From NCBI RefSeq assembly GCF_003217155.1, contig NZ_QJSU01000006.1, positions 124,001-188,000 of the forward strand: DNA of 64,000 bases, in the 5' to 3' direction. The notes under the pieces are model-generated. The model was not told where the DNA came from and did not search any database. It saw only the letters and a list, made by a program, of their open reading frames with translations. This DNA is from Psychrobacter fozii (lineage in GTDB: Bacteria; Pseudomonadota; Gammaproteobacteria; Pseudomonadales; Moraxellaceae). The translations under genes and the position numbers were made by a program. Of this stretch, positions 45,298 to 55,240 are shown piece after piece (position 1 is the stretch's first letter; every line of letters starts with the position of its first letter).

Positions 45298-47352
45298 TTA
45301 AAATTGATATTGCAATCCCAGCTGTACTGAGCTGTCTCTATCGTCACGTGCAAAGGTGGTATCGCCATTCAGGTAAGCATAAACGTTTTTATGAACCTTG
45401 TTACTCACACTCAGCTCAAAACGCCCATAGTCGTCTTCTTCATCTGTTTGGGTAATACTAACGTTTCTCGTTTGTCCATCAGCTAAAGACGTTGTCGATA
45501 AACTGTCTGTTAAACCATCTTCGAAAACATGCACGTAAGCGATTTTGCCTTGAAGTTTGGCCGGCGTGCCCATCAAATCAAAACCATACTGCAACTGGTA
45601 ACCAAGCTCTGAATCCCATGCCTCGCTAGACGTGCTATCAACCTTTAGTGCAGTGCGAGAATTAGCATTACCACTGGTATAACCATCTATATCTGTATCA
45701 CTATAATTCAGACCCAAAAATGCACCATGCGCGACATTTTTCTTGATAAGAAAATTGTAGCCAAGCTCACTGTATGCGCTGAACACATCGGCATCCGCAT
45801 CACCGCGTTCGCTATTGTTGATAATGTTGATGCCGTCATTACCATCCAGTTTTACCGTTCTATTAACGTCTAAGTTATGTTTAGATAAGCTCAGAGATGT
45901 GGTGTTCCACCAAGCCGTGTCTTTTCCGCCCAGTAACGAGTAGGCCTGAACACCATAACTCGTATCTTTTTTAATACCATTTTCTACGGTGTTATTGTTT
46001 TGATTGGCCGCTTGCACACCTGCGCCAACACGCCAGCTCGGCTGTACAGTATATTCGCCATACAGACCAATATTGGCGCGAGTGCCCTCTTGCACCTCAT
46101 TAGCATCCACGTAGCTTTGGGAGCCATCTACCCAAACCTGAGTACGCGACTCAGAATCCAAAGGCTCCGCATCATCGAGAGTATGTAATGCTAAAGCATT
46201 GGCGCGCTCAAGCACCGCTGAGTGCGAGTCGGTAGCATTGATTTTTGACGCAGCACCTATCGTATTTTGCAGATTAATAGCGCTCTTGGTTGAGGCGATG
46301 ATATCAGCATTGGTTTGTTCAACAATCAATCTACTGATGATACGAGAGTAGTCACGCATTCTTTGCGCTATGCGTTCTTCACCAAAGGCCGCAGTAAGCA
46401 CTTCTTCGTTATCTAATGCAGGGTTATGCCACGTATAGCCGCCTGGAATATCTGGGTTTTCAGTTTGTGTGTAACCATCATAATCAGGCCCAAGGCCCCA
46501 GTTAGTAGCCTCAAATCCGACGACCTGCATGACACTATCAAAAGACTCCTGATCGCTACAGCATCCAACGCCATAAGGCTCGTATGGCGCTGTCTCACCT
46601 GGTGCAATAATGGCTGGATTGACTTCTAGTGTAATACCAAGCTCTTTTGCAATACGTAGTGCGTTTTCACGCAAACTTACATTGGCAGCCACTTCGTTGC
46701 CATCATTGTCATAAGCATTTCGCCCTGCATTGGCGTACATTTTATCGCCTGTAATCAGACTGTCTAGGTTAATCATGCCCAACGCTGTTGATTTTTCTGC
46801 GTCCGTTAGCTGATCAACAAACGCCTTTGAACCATTGAGACCGCCCTCCTCTGCACCAAATGCCACAAACTGGATATCATACTCTGTCTCAATGCCTGTC
46901 AGGTTTCTGGTCAACTCAGTTAAGACGCCAGACCCAGAAGCATTATCATCCAGTGCCTCTAAATTTGCATAGTTTGGATAGGCGACGGCAGAATCGTAAT
47001 GTGCACCAACAAACAACGTTCTGTTGGTGTCAGCACTGCCTTTTTGGGTTACGACAACGTTATTACTCGTTAACGTTTGACCTTTGAATAAACCACGAGG
47101 CGCTATGAAATCAAAAGTTTGACGATTGACTTGGTTATTACTGCCATCGATTGTCATACGCTGCTGCATATAATCAACAGCTTGGACTTCTTTATCGGAA
47201 CCTGTATAACGACCAGCATAGTCACGGGCAAGCGTCAGCGCCGTTTCTGTACCATAATCACCATACTTGGCCTCTGCAAATACTTGCGAGCCTGTAAGCA
47301 GTGTCAGCGCCGCAACCACTGAAATCTTAAGCGGTGATAAGTTAGTATCCAA
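45298..47352 (-). CDS. M28-family peptidase fused to an autotransporter barrel
   Basis: A 684-residue secreted or surface protein. A signal peptide ends at VFA (about residue 26). An M28 aminopeptidase domain (about 30-335) carries the metal and catalytic residues His118 (AHYDS), Asp135/136 (LDDNASGSG), Glu168/169 (AEEGG), Asp197 (INLDS) and probably His309 (YTWHNPALDN). After a linker, a C-terminal autotransporter domain (about 415-684) ends in alternating hydrophobic strands and the terminal motif LGLQYQF. The peptidase would be exposed on the outer membrane by type V secretion. Confidence 0.9.
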   Translation of the reverse strand: MDTNLSPLKISVVAALTLLTGSQVFAEAKYGDYGTETALTLARDYAGRYTGSDKEVQAVDYMQQRMTIDGSNNQVNRQTFDFIAPRGLFKGQTLTSNNVVVTQKGSADTNRTLFVGAHYDSAVAYPNYANLEALDDNASGSGVLTELTRNLTGIETEYDIQFVAFGAEEGGLNGSKAFVDQLTDAEKSTALGMINLDSLITGDKMYANAGRNAYDNDGNEVAANVSLRENALRIAKELGITLEVNPAIIAPGETAPYEPYGVGCCSDQESFDSVMQVVGFEATNWGLGPDYDGYTQTENPDIPGGYTWHNPALDNEEVLTAAFGEERIAQRMRDYSRIISRLIVEQTNADIIASTKSAINLQNTIGAASKINATDSHSAVLERANALALHTLDDAEPLDSESRTQVWVDGSQSYVDANEVQEGTRANIGLYGEYTVQPSWRVGAGVQAANQNNNTVENGIKKDTSYGVQAYSLLGGKDTAWWNTTSLSLSKHNLDVNRTVKLDGNDGINIINNSERGDADADVFSAYSELGYNFLIKKNVAHGAFLGLNYSDTDIDGYTSGNANSRTALKVDSTSSEAWDSELGYQLQYGFDLMGTPAKLQGKIAYVHVFEDGLTDSLSTTSLADGQTRNVSITQTDEEDDYGRFELSVSNKVHKNVYAYLNGDTTFARDDRDSSVQLGLQYQF

Positions 47353-47605
47353 ACTGCTTCTCCTTGGTTAAAGAACTGCAATCAATAGTAAAAAATAACC
47401 TAAAGCAATACAGTTTACAAGATAAAAGACATATGTTTTTTAATTAACTTTTTAAGCAAAATGGTGGCCCATCAAAAAGCTATCTACATAGCTATAATCA
47501 ATACTTACGGATCGCTGTTTGATATTGATTTTCACCTCCATACTGCTGATTTGTCGGTTCATTTCGGAATGCTTTACTGATGCTTAGCTTTAGTTATGTC
47601 ATATG

Positions 47606-48175
47606 TCATATATCAATGGCATCTAACTGTACTTCTACCACTCGTAGCGCCATTGATTTCCAGTCCAAATTTATATCATCAGTAAACACCATGTGATGAC
47701 TGATACTCACGTACCCATGTACGATAGCCCAAATATCTAGCGCTATTTGTCTGCGCTCCTCAATAGTAGCACCATCTGGTAGATATGAACCCGCCACCCG
47801 CACCAGTTTCGAAAACGCACTGTCTCTTGCTGCAATGGCTTCGATTGAGGGCTGATATCCTGCATCAGACTCCCCAAAAATCAGTCTATAATGCGCCTCA
47901 TATTTCTCACCGACATTGAGATACCCTAGGCACGCCTCTAGTACTTGTTCTTTATTTGCCCTACCGTCCGGAATGACATTCATGGCTTCACGGACTAGGT
48001 TAAACCCTTCTATGTACAGCGCATCTAGTATGCCCTGCTTGCCTTGAAAATGACTGTATATACCGATTGTAGACAGGCCTGCGCGTTTAGAGATACCACG
48101 CACGCTTAAGGCATCCCCGCCTCCTTCTAAGAAAAGCTCTGATGCAGCATTTAATATTTTGGTTCTGGCATCCAT
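47606..48175 (-). CDS. TetR-family transcriptional regulator
   Basis: A 189-residue TetR regulator. The DNA-binding region is ILNAASELFLEGGGDALSVRGISKRAGLSTIGIYSHFQGKQ without gaps, and the C-terminal part belongs to the TetR_C_33-like type. The ATG at 48175 is chosen over a TTG 24 bases upstream that lies next to the operator. It is divergent from the flavoprotein gene, and the palindromic operator at 48202-48235 sits between them, so it very likely represses both itself and the flavoprotein/DUF2855 genes. Confidence 0.92.
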   Translation of the reverse strand: MDARTKILNAASELFLEGGGDALSVRGISKRAGLSTIGIYSHFQGKQGILDALYIEGFNLVREAMNVIPDGRANKEQVLEACLGYLNVGEKYEAHYRLIFGESDAGYQPSIEAIAARDSAFSKLVRVAGSYLPDGATIEERRQIALDIWAIVHGYVSISHHMVFTDDINLDWKSMALRVVEVQLDAIDI

Positions 48176-48192
48176 TAGATTCTCACTAGGTC

Positions 48193-48235
48193 TTGACAAT
48201 TATAACAGTGTTATTTTAGTATATAACACTGTTAT
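48193..48235. promoter_or_regulatory. TetR operator overlapping the divergent promoter
   Basis: Two arms, ATAACAGTGTTAT (48202-48214) and ATAACACTGTTAT (48223-48235), are exact reverse complements separated by eight bases, and each arm is itself nearly palindromic. On the plus strand TTGACA (48193-48198) and TAGTAT (48217-48222), 18 bases apart, form a promoter that the operator overlaps. Confidence 0.85.
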
Positions 48236-48292
48236 GCACAAACAGTTATATAAGATTTATATGGATAAATTCAACTTAAGAGTAAGGATGCT

Positions 48293-49732
48293 ATGAATAC
48301 TCAACACCTAGAAACAGATTACTTAATTATTGGCAGTGGCGCGGTGGGCATGGCTTTTGCCGACGTACTACTTACAGAGACAGATGCCAATATTATTATC
48401 GTCGATAAACATCATAAGCCAGGTGGTCATTGGAACGATGCCTATTCGTTTGTCACACTGCATCAACCTTCGTCTTTTTATGGTGTGAGCTCACGTGAGC
48501 TTTGCGGCGGTATGATTGATAAGATTGGTTTAAACAAAGGCTTGTCCGAGCTGGCGTCAGGCGCAGAAGTCATTGCGTACTTTGATAAAGTCATGAAGCA
48601 TACGTTTTTACCAAGTGGCCGCGTGAAATACTTCCCGATGTGTGAATACAAAGGCGACGGTAAGTTTTCATCGTTACTGTCTGATACCAGCTATGAGGTC
48701 AAGGTCAACAAAAAAATCATTGATGGCACTTATTTCAAAACTTCAGTACCAGCAACCCATACCCCAAACTTCGAGATTGCTGAAGGCGTGAAATTTGGCC
48801 CGTTAAATGACTTGCCGAGTCTAACCAAACCCCGTGATGGTTACGTCATTATCGGTGGTGGGAAAACAGGTATTGATGCAGTTTTATGGCTACTTGAGAA
48901 CCAAATTGACCCAGACCATATCACGTGGATTATGCCAAGAGACGCTTGGCTGATCGATCGTCAGAACACCCAGCCTTCTCGTGATTTTTTTGTGAACACT
49001 ATAGGGGCGCAGGCTACTCAGGCAGAAGCGATTGCTGAAGCTGAAAACATCGAAGACCTTTTTAATCGTTTAGAAAAAGGTGGCGTGCTAATGCGTATTG
49101 ATCCAAATGTACGCCCTCAAATGTTCCATGGTGCTACCATTAGTAGTGATGAGCTGACACAGTTACGCCGTGTTAAAAACATTGTGCGTAAAGGCCGTGT
49201 AACCCGTCTAGATACTGATAGAATCTATTTTGGTGATGACAGTGTTGCTACTACCACCAATACCATGCATATCGACTGTTCTGCACGCGCGGTTCCAGTG
49301 ACCGAGACGTATGACGTGTTCAAAGGCAATACGGTGGTCATTCAAACGGTGCGCACCTATCAGCCTATATTTAGTGCTGCGTTTACCGCTCATATCGAGG
49401 CCAACTATGATGACGAGACGATAAAAAATGAGTTATGCCGCGTGGTGCCTATACCAAACCATGATACAGATTGGTTGGTTGGTGTGGTGGCACAAATGCA
49501 AAACCAAATGCGCTGGTCAAAAGAGCCTGAGCTACGTGAATGGATGATGGGCAATCGCTTAGATGGTTTTACTAAACTGGTACAAGCCAGCGAAGACACA
49601 ACACCTGAAGAGCTATCAATCCTTAAGCGTCTAAAAGCAGCAGGACCAAAAGCCGCTGCTAATATGCCCAAACTGATGGGTGAAGTCATGCAAATTACGG
49701 CAGCACGTCAAGCCACCACCGCTAATACCTAA
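48293..49732 (+). CDS. FAD/NAD(P)-binding oxidoreductase
   Basis: A 479-residue flavoprotein. The FAD-binding GSGAVGMAFADVLL (about 14-27) is followed by HKPGGHWNDAYSFVTLHQPSSFYGV. A second dinucleotide motif, VIIGGGKTGIDAVLWLL, lies near 185. This layout resembles flavin monooxygenases and related oxidoreductases; the substrate is not evident. AAGGA precedes the start. It is the first gene under the TetR operator and is followed after 38 bases by the DUF2855 gene. Confidence 0.88.
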   Translation: MNTQHLETDYLIIGSGAVGMAFADVLLTETDANIIIVDKHHKPGGHWNDAYSFVTLHQPSSFYGVSSRELCGGMIDKIGLNKGLSELASGAEVIAYFDKVMKHTFLPSGRVKYFPMCEYKGDGKFSSLLSDTSYEVKVNKKIIDGTYFKTSVPATHTPNFEIAEGVKFGPLNDLPSLTKPRDGYVIIGGGKTGIDAVLWLLENQIDPDHITWIMPRDAWLIDRQNTQPSRDFFVNTIGAQATQAEAIAEAENIEDLFNRLEKGGVLMRIDPNVRPQMFHGATISSDELTQLRRVKNIVRKGRVTRLDTDRIYFGDDSVATTTNTMHIDCSARAVPVTETYDVFKGNTVVIQTVRTYQPIFSAAFTAHIEANYDDETIKNELCRVVPIPNHDTDWLVGVVAQMQNQMRWSKEPELREWMMGNRLDGFTKLVQASEDTTPEELSILKRLKAAGPKAAANMPKLMGEVMQITAARQATTANT

Positions 49733-49770
49733 AAAGTAACTATTTAATAATAACTATCAAGGAAGCGACT

Positions 49771-50865
49771 ATGCAAGAATTTCAGACCAACAAGACAAAC
49801 CTAACCCAAGCTCGCCTACAAGAGACGCCTATACACACTCTCGGTGATGGCGAAGTACGCGTCAAAGTTGATCGCTTTGCCTTTACCGCCAACAACATTA
49901 CTTATGCAGTCATGGGTGACCAATTACGCTATTGGCAGTTTTTTCCGCCAAATGGTGATGAACCCGAAAAATGGGGCATTATTCCAGTCTGGGGCTTTGC
50001 CGATGTTGTTGAGTCCAATAGTGATGCGCTGCCCGTCGGTGAACGCTTATTTGGTTACTTCCCGCCAGCCAGCGAATTGGTTATTACCCCTAAGCGAGTC
50101 ACACAAACTAGCTTGCTCGATGGTAGTGCCCATCGTGCCGAGCTGCCGCCTGGCTACAATATGTATCAGCGCGTTAACCACGAACCAAACTATGACCGCG
50201 CCCATGACAATCAGCGCATGCTATTGTTTGTATTACATTTGACCTCATTCTGCTTGCATGATTTGCTGAAGCGCAATGACTGGTTTGGCGCAGAACAAGT
50301 GGTGATTATCAGTGCCTCTAGTAAAACCAGTATTGGCCTAGCCTATGGCCTCACTGATGATAAAGACGCACCGCACGTTATCGGCCTCACCTCAAACCGT
50401 CATATAGATTTTGTTAATTCCATCGATGCTTATGACAGTGTGCTGAGCTATGACACGCTTGAGCAGATTGATGCGACCAAACCGACGGTCATTGTAGATA
50501 TGTCAGCCAATACCGATGTGCTTAGCCGTCTACATAGACACTTAGGCGATAACATGCGCTACACCAGCAATGTCGGTATCACGCATTGGGACGAACCGCG
50601 CCATGTAGACGGTATCATTCAAGAACGTAGCCAGCAGTTTTTTGCACCCAGTCATGTACAGCAATGCATGAAAGAATGGGGTACTGAAGCATTCAATAAA
50701 CGCTCGATGCGTTACGTCATGCACAGCACCGCGAAAACCAATGCATGGCTAAAAATTCAAGAGCTTGACGGGGTTCATGGCTTGCTAGAGGTTTATAAAG
50801 ATATCTGCGAAGGTAAAATAGCCGCTGATGAAGGTTTGGTAGTCGTCATGGGTGACAATGAATAA
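49771..50865 (+). CDS. DUF2855 family protein (MDR-like)
   Basis: A 364-residue DUF2855 protein, related to the quinone-oxidoreductase-like fold. Family features are FAFTANNITYAVMGDQLRYW, FFPPNGDEPEKWGIIPVWGFADV, LFGYFPPASELV and the Rossmann-like VVIISASSKTSIGLAYGL. AAGGA lies upstream of the ATG. It is co-transcribed with the flavoprotein and presumably acts in the same reaction sequence. Its reaction is unknown. Confidence 0.9.
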   Translation: MQEFQTNKTNLTQARLQETPIHTLGDGEVRVKVDRFAFTANNITYAVMGDQLRYWQFFPPNGDEPEKWGIIPVWGFADVVESNSDALPVGERLFGYFPPASELVITPKRVTQTSLLDGSAHRAELPPGYNMYQRVNHEPNYDRAHDNQRMLLFVLHLTSFCLHDLLKRNDWFGAEQVVIISASSKTSIGLAYGLTDDKDAPHVIGLTSNRHIDFVNSIDAYDSVLSYDTLEQIDATKPTVIVDMSANTDVLSRLHRHLGDNMRYTSNVGITHWDEPRHVDGIIQERSQQFFAPSHVQQCMKEWGTEAFNKRSMRYVMHSTAKTNAWLKIQELDGVHGLLEVYKDICEGKIAADEGLVVVMGDNE

Positions 50866-50918
50866 AATGACAGGGCTATAAAGGCCTGACTATAAAGTTT
50901 GTTTATTCGTCATTAATA

Positions 50919-50957
50919 AAAAAGCAGAGCGTCTATTAACTAGGCACTCTGCTTTTT
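50919..50957. terminator. Bidirectional terminator
   Basis: The stem AAAAAGCAGAG / CTCTGCTTTTT has a 17-base loop, an A-run on one side and a T-run on the other. It serves the plus-strand DUF2855 gene and possibly the convergent esterase gene. Confidence 0.88.
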
Positions 50958-51023
50958 CCGTATTGTATTCTAGATGCCAAACATATACGCCCTACTTACA
51001 GTTTCAAGGTTAATATTCGCGGC

Positions 51024-51662
51024 TTAATGTACCCAACCTTCCTCTTTTAAATAACCATGTAATCCTTCGGCGAACTGTCTGTAGCCCGCCGCATTGGCAT
51101 GAATTCTATCAGATTTTAATGCGTCATCTGACAGAATAGTCGACCAGCCATCAGAGTATAGCGGTATGTCTTCAGCTTCCGCAATATCTTCATACAGTGG
51201 GTTATCACTGGCTTTTCCAAACAAGGCGCTGGTACTGAGATGCGGCTCAGCGATTAGAACAACATCAATATTTTTAGATTGCAAAGTATCGATAGTCGCG
51301 ATGATATTAGCCCGCGTCGTATCAGGTGCAATGCGCTGCAATACATCATTGCCGCCCACACCCAGTAATACCAAATCAGGACTTTGCTCAGTGATCTCAT
51401 TCACTCGAGTCAGCACATCTGCAGAAGTGTCACCATTGACACCCGCATTGATAATCCTCCATTTGCTTAGCTCTGCCAGTACCATGGGATACGCGGTTTC
51501 AGTATTTGCCCCATATCCATAGGTCAAAGAGTCACCAAGTGCGACCACTGTACTGCCTGCAGGCAAGACCGTTTGTGTTGGCTCATTACCACAGCCTGTC
51601 ATGCCAATAGTTGCAGCAAGTCCTATGCTTGCCAGCGCTAAAAATCTACCACCTAGACTCAT
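51024..51662 (-). CDS. GDSL/SGNH esterase lipoprotein (TesA/arylesterase-like)
   Basis: A 212-residue SGNH hydrolase. A lipobox GMTGC (Cys24) indicates a lipid-anchored periplasmic or outer-membrane protein. The catalytic blocks are ALGDSLTYGYGA (Ser45), VNGDTSAD, GVGGNDVL and the C-terminal DRIHANAAGY with the Asp/His pair. It is related to TesA thioesterase I/lysophospholipase. It is convergent with the DUF2855 gene and divergent from the Anbu operon. Confidence 0.9.
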   Translation of the reverse strand: MSLGGRFLALASIGLAATIGMTGCGNEPTQTVLPAGSTVVALGDSLTYGYGANTETAYPMVLAELSKWRIINAGVNGDTSADVLTRVNEITEQSPDLVLLGVGGNDVLQRIAPDTTRANIIATIDTLQSKNIDVVLIAEPHLSTSALFGKASDNPLYEDIAEAEDIPLYSDGWSTILSDDALKSDRIHANAAGYRQFAEGLHGYLKEEGWVH

Positions 51663-51892
51663 ACCTGTTCCACTCCTATATTGTCAATAATTGAGCTAAA
51701 TTTGTTTGAATAAATAGGTCAAACTTGCTTAAAATCTATTATTTAACTTTTGTTGTATATCAATCAGTATACGTTGTATAGTTAATAAAGGAGATAGATT
51801 ACCTGTTCAGCGCAATACCATTGCTACGCGGCTTAGCATAGACAGTGTATTCATCATAAAGTATAACTTTACCAAGAATACGTGAGGTTTTT

Positions 51893-54250
51893 ATGAATAA
51901 AACAGCATCTCAAAGTCAGTCTACCGATAACACCCAAAACAAAGAAAGCTCTGAAAATCAAACCCAGAGTCAATCCATAAAAACATCCGACTCCAATACC
52001 AAAAATCCTACTTCAAAAACAGTAAAAGACACTTTAGAAAAATCTGAGAAAAAAACACAAAGCTTCGACGAGCTACAGATAAGCAAAGGGCAGTATCGCC
52101 CAGTAGCAAAGGCCGTTGGCAATTGGCTTGATAACATCAACATGGATGCCCTCAACTACCTCAACGAACAAGCCGAAAATATCTTTTATCGTAAAGGCGT
52201 CACCTTTACCGTCTATAGCGATGCCAAAAACATCGAGCGAATGATACCGTTTGACATTATCCCCCGCATTATCGCTGCCAGTGAGTGGCGACAGATAGAA
52301 GCTGGTTGTAAGCAGCGCATCACCGCTCTCAATGCATTCTTACACGATATCTATCATGACCAAGCCATAATGAAGGCCGACATCGTGCCTGCTAGCTATG
52401 TCTATGCCAGCGGCTGCTATGAGCCTTGGATGATGGGTATTGAACTGGACAAACCCATCTACTCACACATCAGTGGTATCGATCTGATCCGTGATGAGTC
52501 TGGTAAGTTCTGTGTATTAGAGGATAATTTGCGTACCCCGTCTGGCGTCTCATACATGCTTGAGAGCCGTAAAATATCAGAGACACTCTTGTCTGATATG
52601 TTTTCTGACACTCCTATTATGGGCATCAGCGATTACCCCAATCGTCTCAAAGCCTGTCTTGCCAGCTCAACGTCCAAATACGATCCACAAATCGTCATCT
52701 TGACGCCTGGTCGCTTCAATAGTGCCTATTATGAACATGCTTTTTTAGCACACGAGATGAATGTACCCTTAGTACATGGTTATGATTTGGTGGTTGAGGA
52801 TAGTAAGGTCTACATGCAAGGTATTCGAGGTAAGGTGCAAGTCGATGTTATCTACCGACGCATTGACGACCCTTATATCGATCCGCTAGCCTTTCAATCT
52901 GACTCGATATTGGGTGTCTCAGGGCTAATGAGCGCCTATCGTGCTGGTAATGTCGTTATAGTGAATGCGCCAGGCACAGGTGTGGCTGATGACAAGAGCT
53001 TATATCCCTTTGTACCAGATATGATTAAATTCTATTTAAATGAAGAGCCTATTTTACCCAATATAGAAACCTATCAATGCCGTAAGCCTGATGAGCTCAA
53101 ATACGTGCTTGATAATTTGGATAAGCTGGTCGTAAAAGAAACCCAAGGTTCAGGTGGCTACGGCATGCTCATTGGTCCAACCTCCACCAAAAAGGAGATT
53201 GAAGAGTATCGCCTGCGTCTACTTGAAAATCCAGCTGGTTTCATTGCCCAGCCGACTATCTCACTATCTACCAATCCTACTGCTGTCAGCGATGGCATCG
53301 CACCGCGCCACATTGATTTGCGTCCCTTTATCCTAAGTCACGGCGATGGTTCGGTAGATATTGTGCCAGGTGGTTTGACTCGTGTGGCCATGGTTGAGGG
53401 CTCCTTAGTCGTCAATTCATCTCAAGGGGGCGGTATCAAGGACACGTGGGTCGTTGATGACAGTCACTTGCAGTCTTCGACCAAAAAACCAAACTGCAAT
53501 GGTCAAGCTGGCAAATGCTCGCCTTTATCATCAGAGACCAATACCTCAGATCACGCCAACTACTATGATCGTGTACAGCCTCTAGAAGCGGGCTATGAGA
53601 TGCTAGATGACGCACCCATGATCCTGCTACTCTCCACTGCCAGTTATCTAATATGGCTAGGTCGATACAGTGAGCGCCTGTATTACTATGATGATGTCAT
53701 GAAAAAACTGGTCAAAGACGATCTCAAAAAATCACAGCTGAAGCACTTAATCGGCCATTTAGGTTTTGACGCGGATGCGGATGAATCGTTTAAGACCATG
53801 AAAGCGCAGATGCTGTCTGATTTGGAACGAAATATCATACCCAACATCGTTCAATCGATAGATGACAATGTACAGGAGGCCAAAGGCGTCATTGGTAAAG
53901 ATACTGCTGAGTTATATAATTTGATTAAGCGGCTTTCAAGCGCTGGTACTTATCGTGCTGCGACCTTACAGCTACATGCATGTAATGCCGCTATGAAACA
54001 AGAGCATCCGACAGTGACTTGTTTCTGGCAATTAGGGCGTCATTTTGAGCAGCTTGAGCGGGCTGTGCTACTGGAAGAGGACTCAATAGAGGTCAGTCTT
54101 GAATTTAAGTACTGGATCAATGAGCTACCAGAGAACACGCGCTGGCGTGAGCTGACACGTCTGGCCAATCAGATGATTAGATCGAAGAAATTTAGTGATT
54201 TTGAGCTGATTAGCAAAGAGTTTAATATCATCTTGCGTCAAGGTGTCTAG
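51893..54250 (+). CDS. Circularly permuted ATP-grasp protein fused to an alpha-E domain
   Basis: A 785-residue fusion. The first 60 residues are low-complexity (Gln, Ser, Lys, Thr). A circularly permuted type 2 ATP-grasp domain (about 60-560; DUF404/DUF407) contains GVSYMLESRK, LTPGRFNSAYYEHAFLAHEM and VVKETQGSGGYGMLIGP. From about 575 on, LLLSTASYLIWLGRYSERL marks the helical alpha-E (DUF403) domain. In many genomes these are two genes in the operon of the Anbu peptidase. They are thought to build a peptide-like tag or cofactor. GAGG precedes the ATG. Confidence 0.92.
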   Translation: MNKTASQSQSTDNTQNKESSENQTQSQSIKTSDSNTKNPTSKTVKDTLEKSEKKTQSFDELQISKGQYRPVAKAVGNWLDNINMDALNYLNEQAENIFYRKGVTFTVYSDAKNIERMIPFDIIPRIIAASEWRQIEAGCKQRITALNAFLHDIYHDQAIMKADIVPASYVYASGCYEPWMMGIELDKPIYSHISGIDLIRDESGKFCVLEDNLRTPSGVSYMLESRKISETLLSDMFSDTPIMGISDYPNRLKACLASSTSKYDPQIVILTPGRFNSAYYEHAFLAHEMNVPLVHGYDLVVEDSKVYMQGIRGKVQVDVIYRRIDDPYIDPLAFQSDSILGVSGLMSAYRAGNVVIVNAPGTGVADDKSLYPFVPDMIKFYLNEEPILPNIETYQCRKPDELKYVLDNLDKLVVKETQGSGGYGMLIGPTSTKKEIEEYRLRLLENPAGFIAQPTISLSTNPTAVSDGIAPRHIDLRPFILSHGDGSVDIVPGGLTRVAMVEGSLVVNSSQGGGIKDTWVVDDSHLQSSTKKPNCNGQAGKCSPLSSETNTSDHANYYDRVQPLEAGYEMLDDAPMILLLSTASYLIWLGRYSERLYYYDDVMKKLVKDDLKKSQLKHLIGHLGFDADADESFKTMKAQMLSDLERNIIPNIVQSIDDNVQEAKGVIGKDTAELYNLIKRLSSAGTYRAATLQLHACNAAMKQEHPTVTCFWQLGRHFEQLERAVLLEEDSIEVSLEFKYWINELPENTRWRELTRLANQMIRSKKFSDFELISKEFNIILRQGV

Positions 54251-54277
54251 CCGAAAAATAACGACAAGCGCTAATGA

Positions 54278-54385
54278 TACAGTCAATTCGATAGGGTTTG
54301 AAAGCAAGGAAGGCGCGTAAAGGCACGAACAATAGCAAACTAAGCGAGCCTGACACTGTATTCGATTTATATGGGATTGACTATA
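54278..54385 (+). repeat. MITE-like dispersed repeat, family A, copy 2
   Basis: A 108-base element aligned nearly without gaps to the copy at 4088-4196. Shared core pieces are AGGAAGGCG, CTAAGCGAG and TGACAC, and it ends GATTGACTATA. It begins TACAGTC, one base off the other copy. It lies between two genes of the Anbu operon and ends 33 bases before the transglutaminase start, the same position relative to a gene as copy 1. Confidence 0.78.
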
Positions 54386-54418
54386 CATATGAAATAAACA
54401 GAAACATAGGAAGCTATC

Positions 54419-55204
54419 ATGAAACTTCAAATCAGCCATCAAACCAATTACTACTACGGCGAGCTTGCACAGCGCAGTGTCCAGTATATACGCATGACTC
54501 CCATGCAGATGCCGCATCAAATTATTCATGAATGGGAGGTAATGCTCCCTAAAGTGGCGACCAATCAAAAGGATGGCTTTGGTAATGACTGGCTCACGCT
54601 AAGCCGTAATGAGGCGCATAACAATTTGCAAATGCAAGCGTCAGGTATCGTGGAGATTGATACAGAGACCCAACGTCTAGAGGATATGGCTCATGTCCCC
54701 TATCTGCTGTTTACCGTACAAACGCCTTTGACCAAATGTTCACAAGAGATGCGTGAGTTTGCAGCGCCTTATCTAAAGAAACCCACCCATGACAGCCTAA
54801 AGGCGATGGCCAATGCCCTCATCATGAAAATGCCATTCGTAAAGGACGTGACCCATGTAGGTACGACAGCTGCTGAGTCTTTTGCGACGAGCGCTGGCGT
54901 GTGCCAAGATCACACTCATGTGTTTTTAGGCTGCTTACGTGATCAGCATATTCCAGCCCGCTATGTATCAGGCTATCTGTATGACGATACCGAAAACCAC
55001 ATGGCAAGTCATGCGTGGGCAGAAGTGTGGTTAGATGGCTACTGGTATACTTTTGATATATCAAATCAGCTGTTTCAACCAAGCTCTCACGTCTACGTCG
55101 CTATTGGTAGAGACTACTTAGATACTGCCCCTGTACGCGGTGTACGTATGGGCGGCGGCTATGAGAATCTTTACAGTCAAGTATTGGTCACGCGACTATC
55201 ATAG
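54419..55204 (+). CDS. Transglutaminase-like peptidase of the Anbu operon
   Basis: A 261-residue bacterial transglutaminase-like cysteine peptidase. An N-terminal beta domain (MKLQISHQTNYYYGELA) is followed by the catalytic core with Cys162 (SAGVCQDHTHVFL), His198 (SHAWAEVWL) and Asp213 (YWYTFD). AGGAAG precedes the ATG. It follows the ATP-grasp/alpha-E gene and precedes the Anbu gene, the standard set. It may cleave or ligate the product of the ATP-grasp enzyme. Confidence 0.93.
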   Translation: MKLQISHQTNYYYGELAQRSVQYIRMTPMQMPHQIIHEWEVMLPKVATNQKDGFGNDWLTLSRNEAHNNLQMQASGIVEIDTETQRLEDMAHVPYLLFTVQTPLTKCSQEMREFAAPYLKKPTHDSLKAMANALIMKMPFVKDVTHVGTTAAESFATSAGVCQDHTHVFLGCLRDQHIPARYVSGYLYDDTENHMASHAWAEVWLDGYWYTFDISNQLFQPSSHVYVAIGRDYLDTAPVRGVRMGGGYENLYSQVLVTRLS

Positions 55205-55240
55205 CCTGATACCTTTTATGTTCACTACCAAGGATGTTTT

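Noticed and set aside
45298-47352. Apparent loss of a zinc-ligand His in the M28 domain (SDQESF instead of SDH)
   Set aside because: That position is not a metal ligand in characterised M28 enzymes. The last ligand corresponds to a later His, here probably His309 in YTWHNPALDN, which is present.
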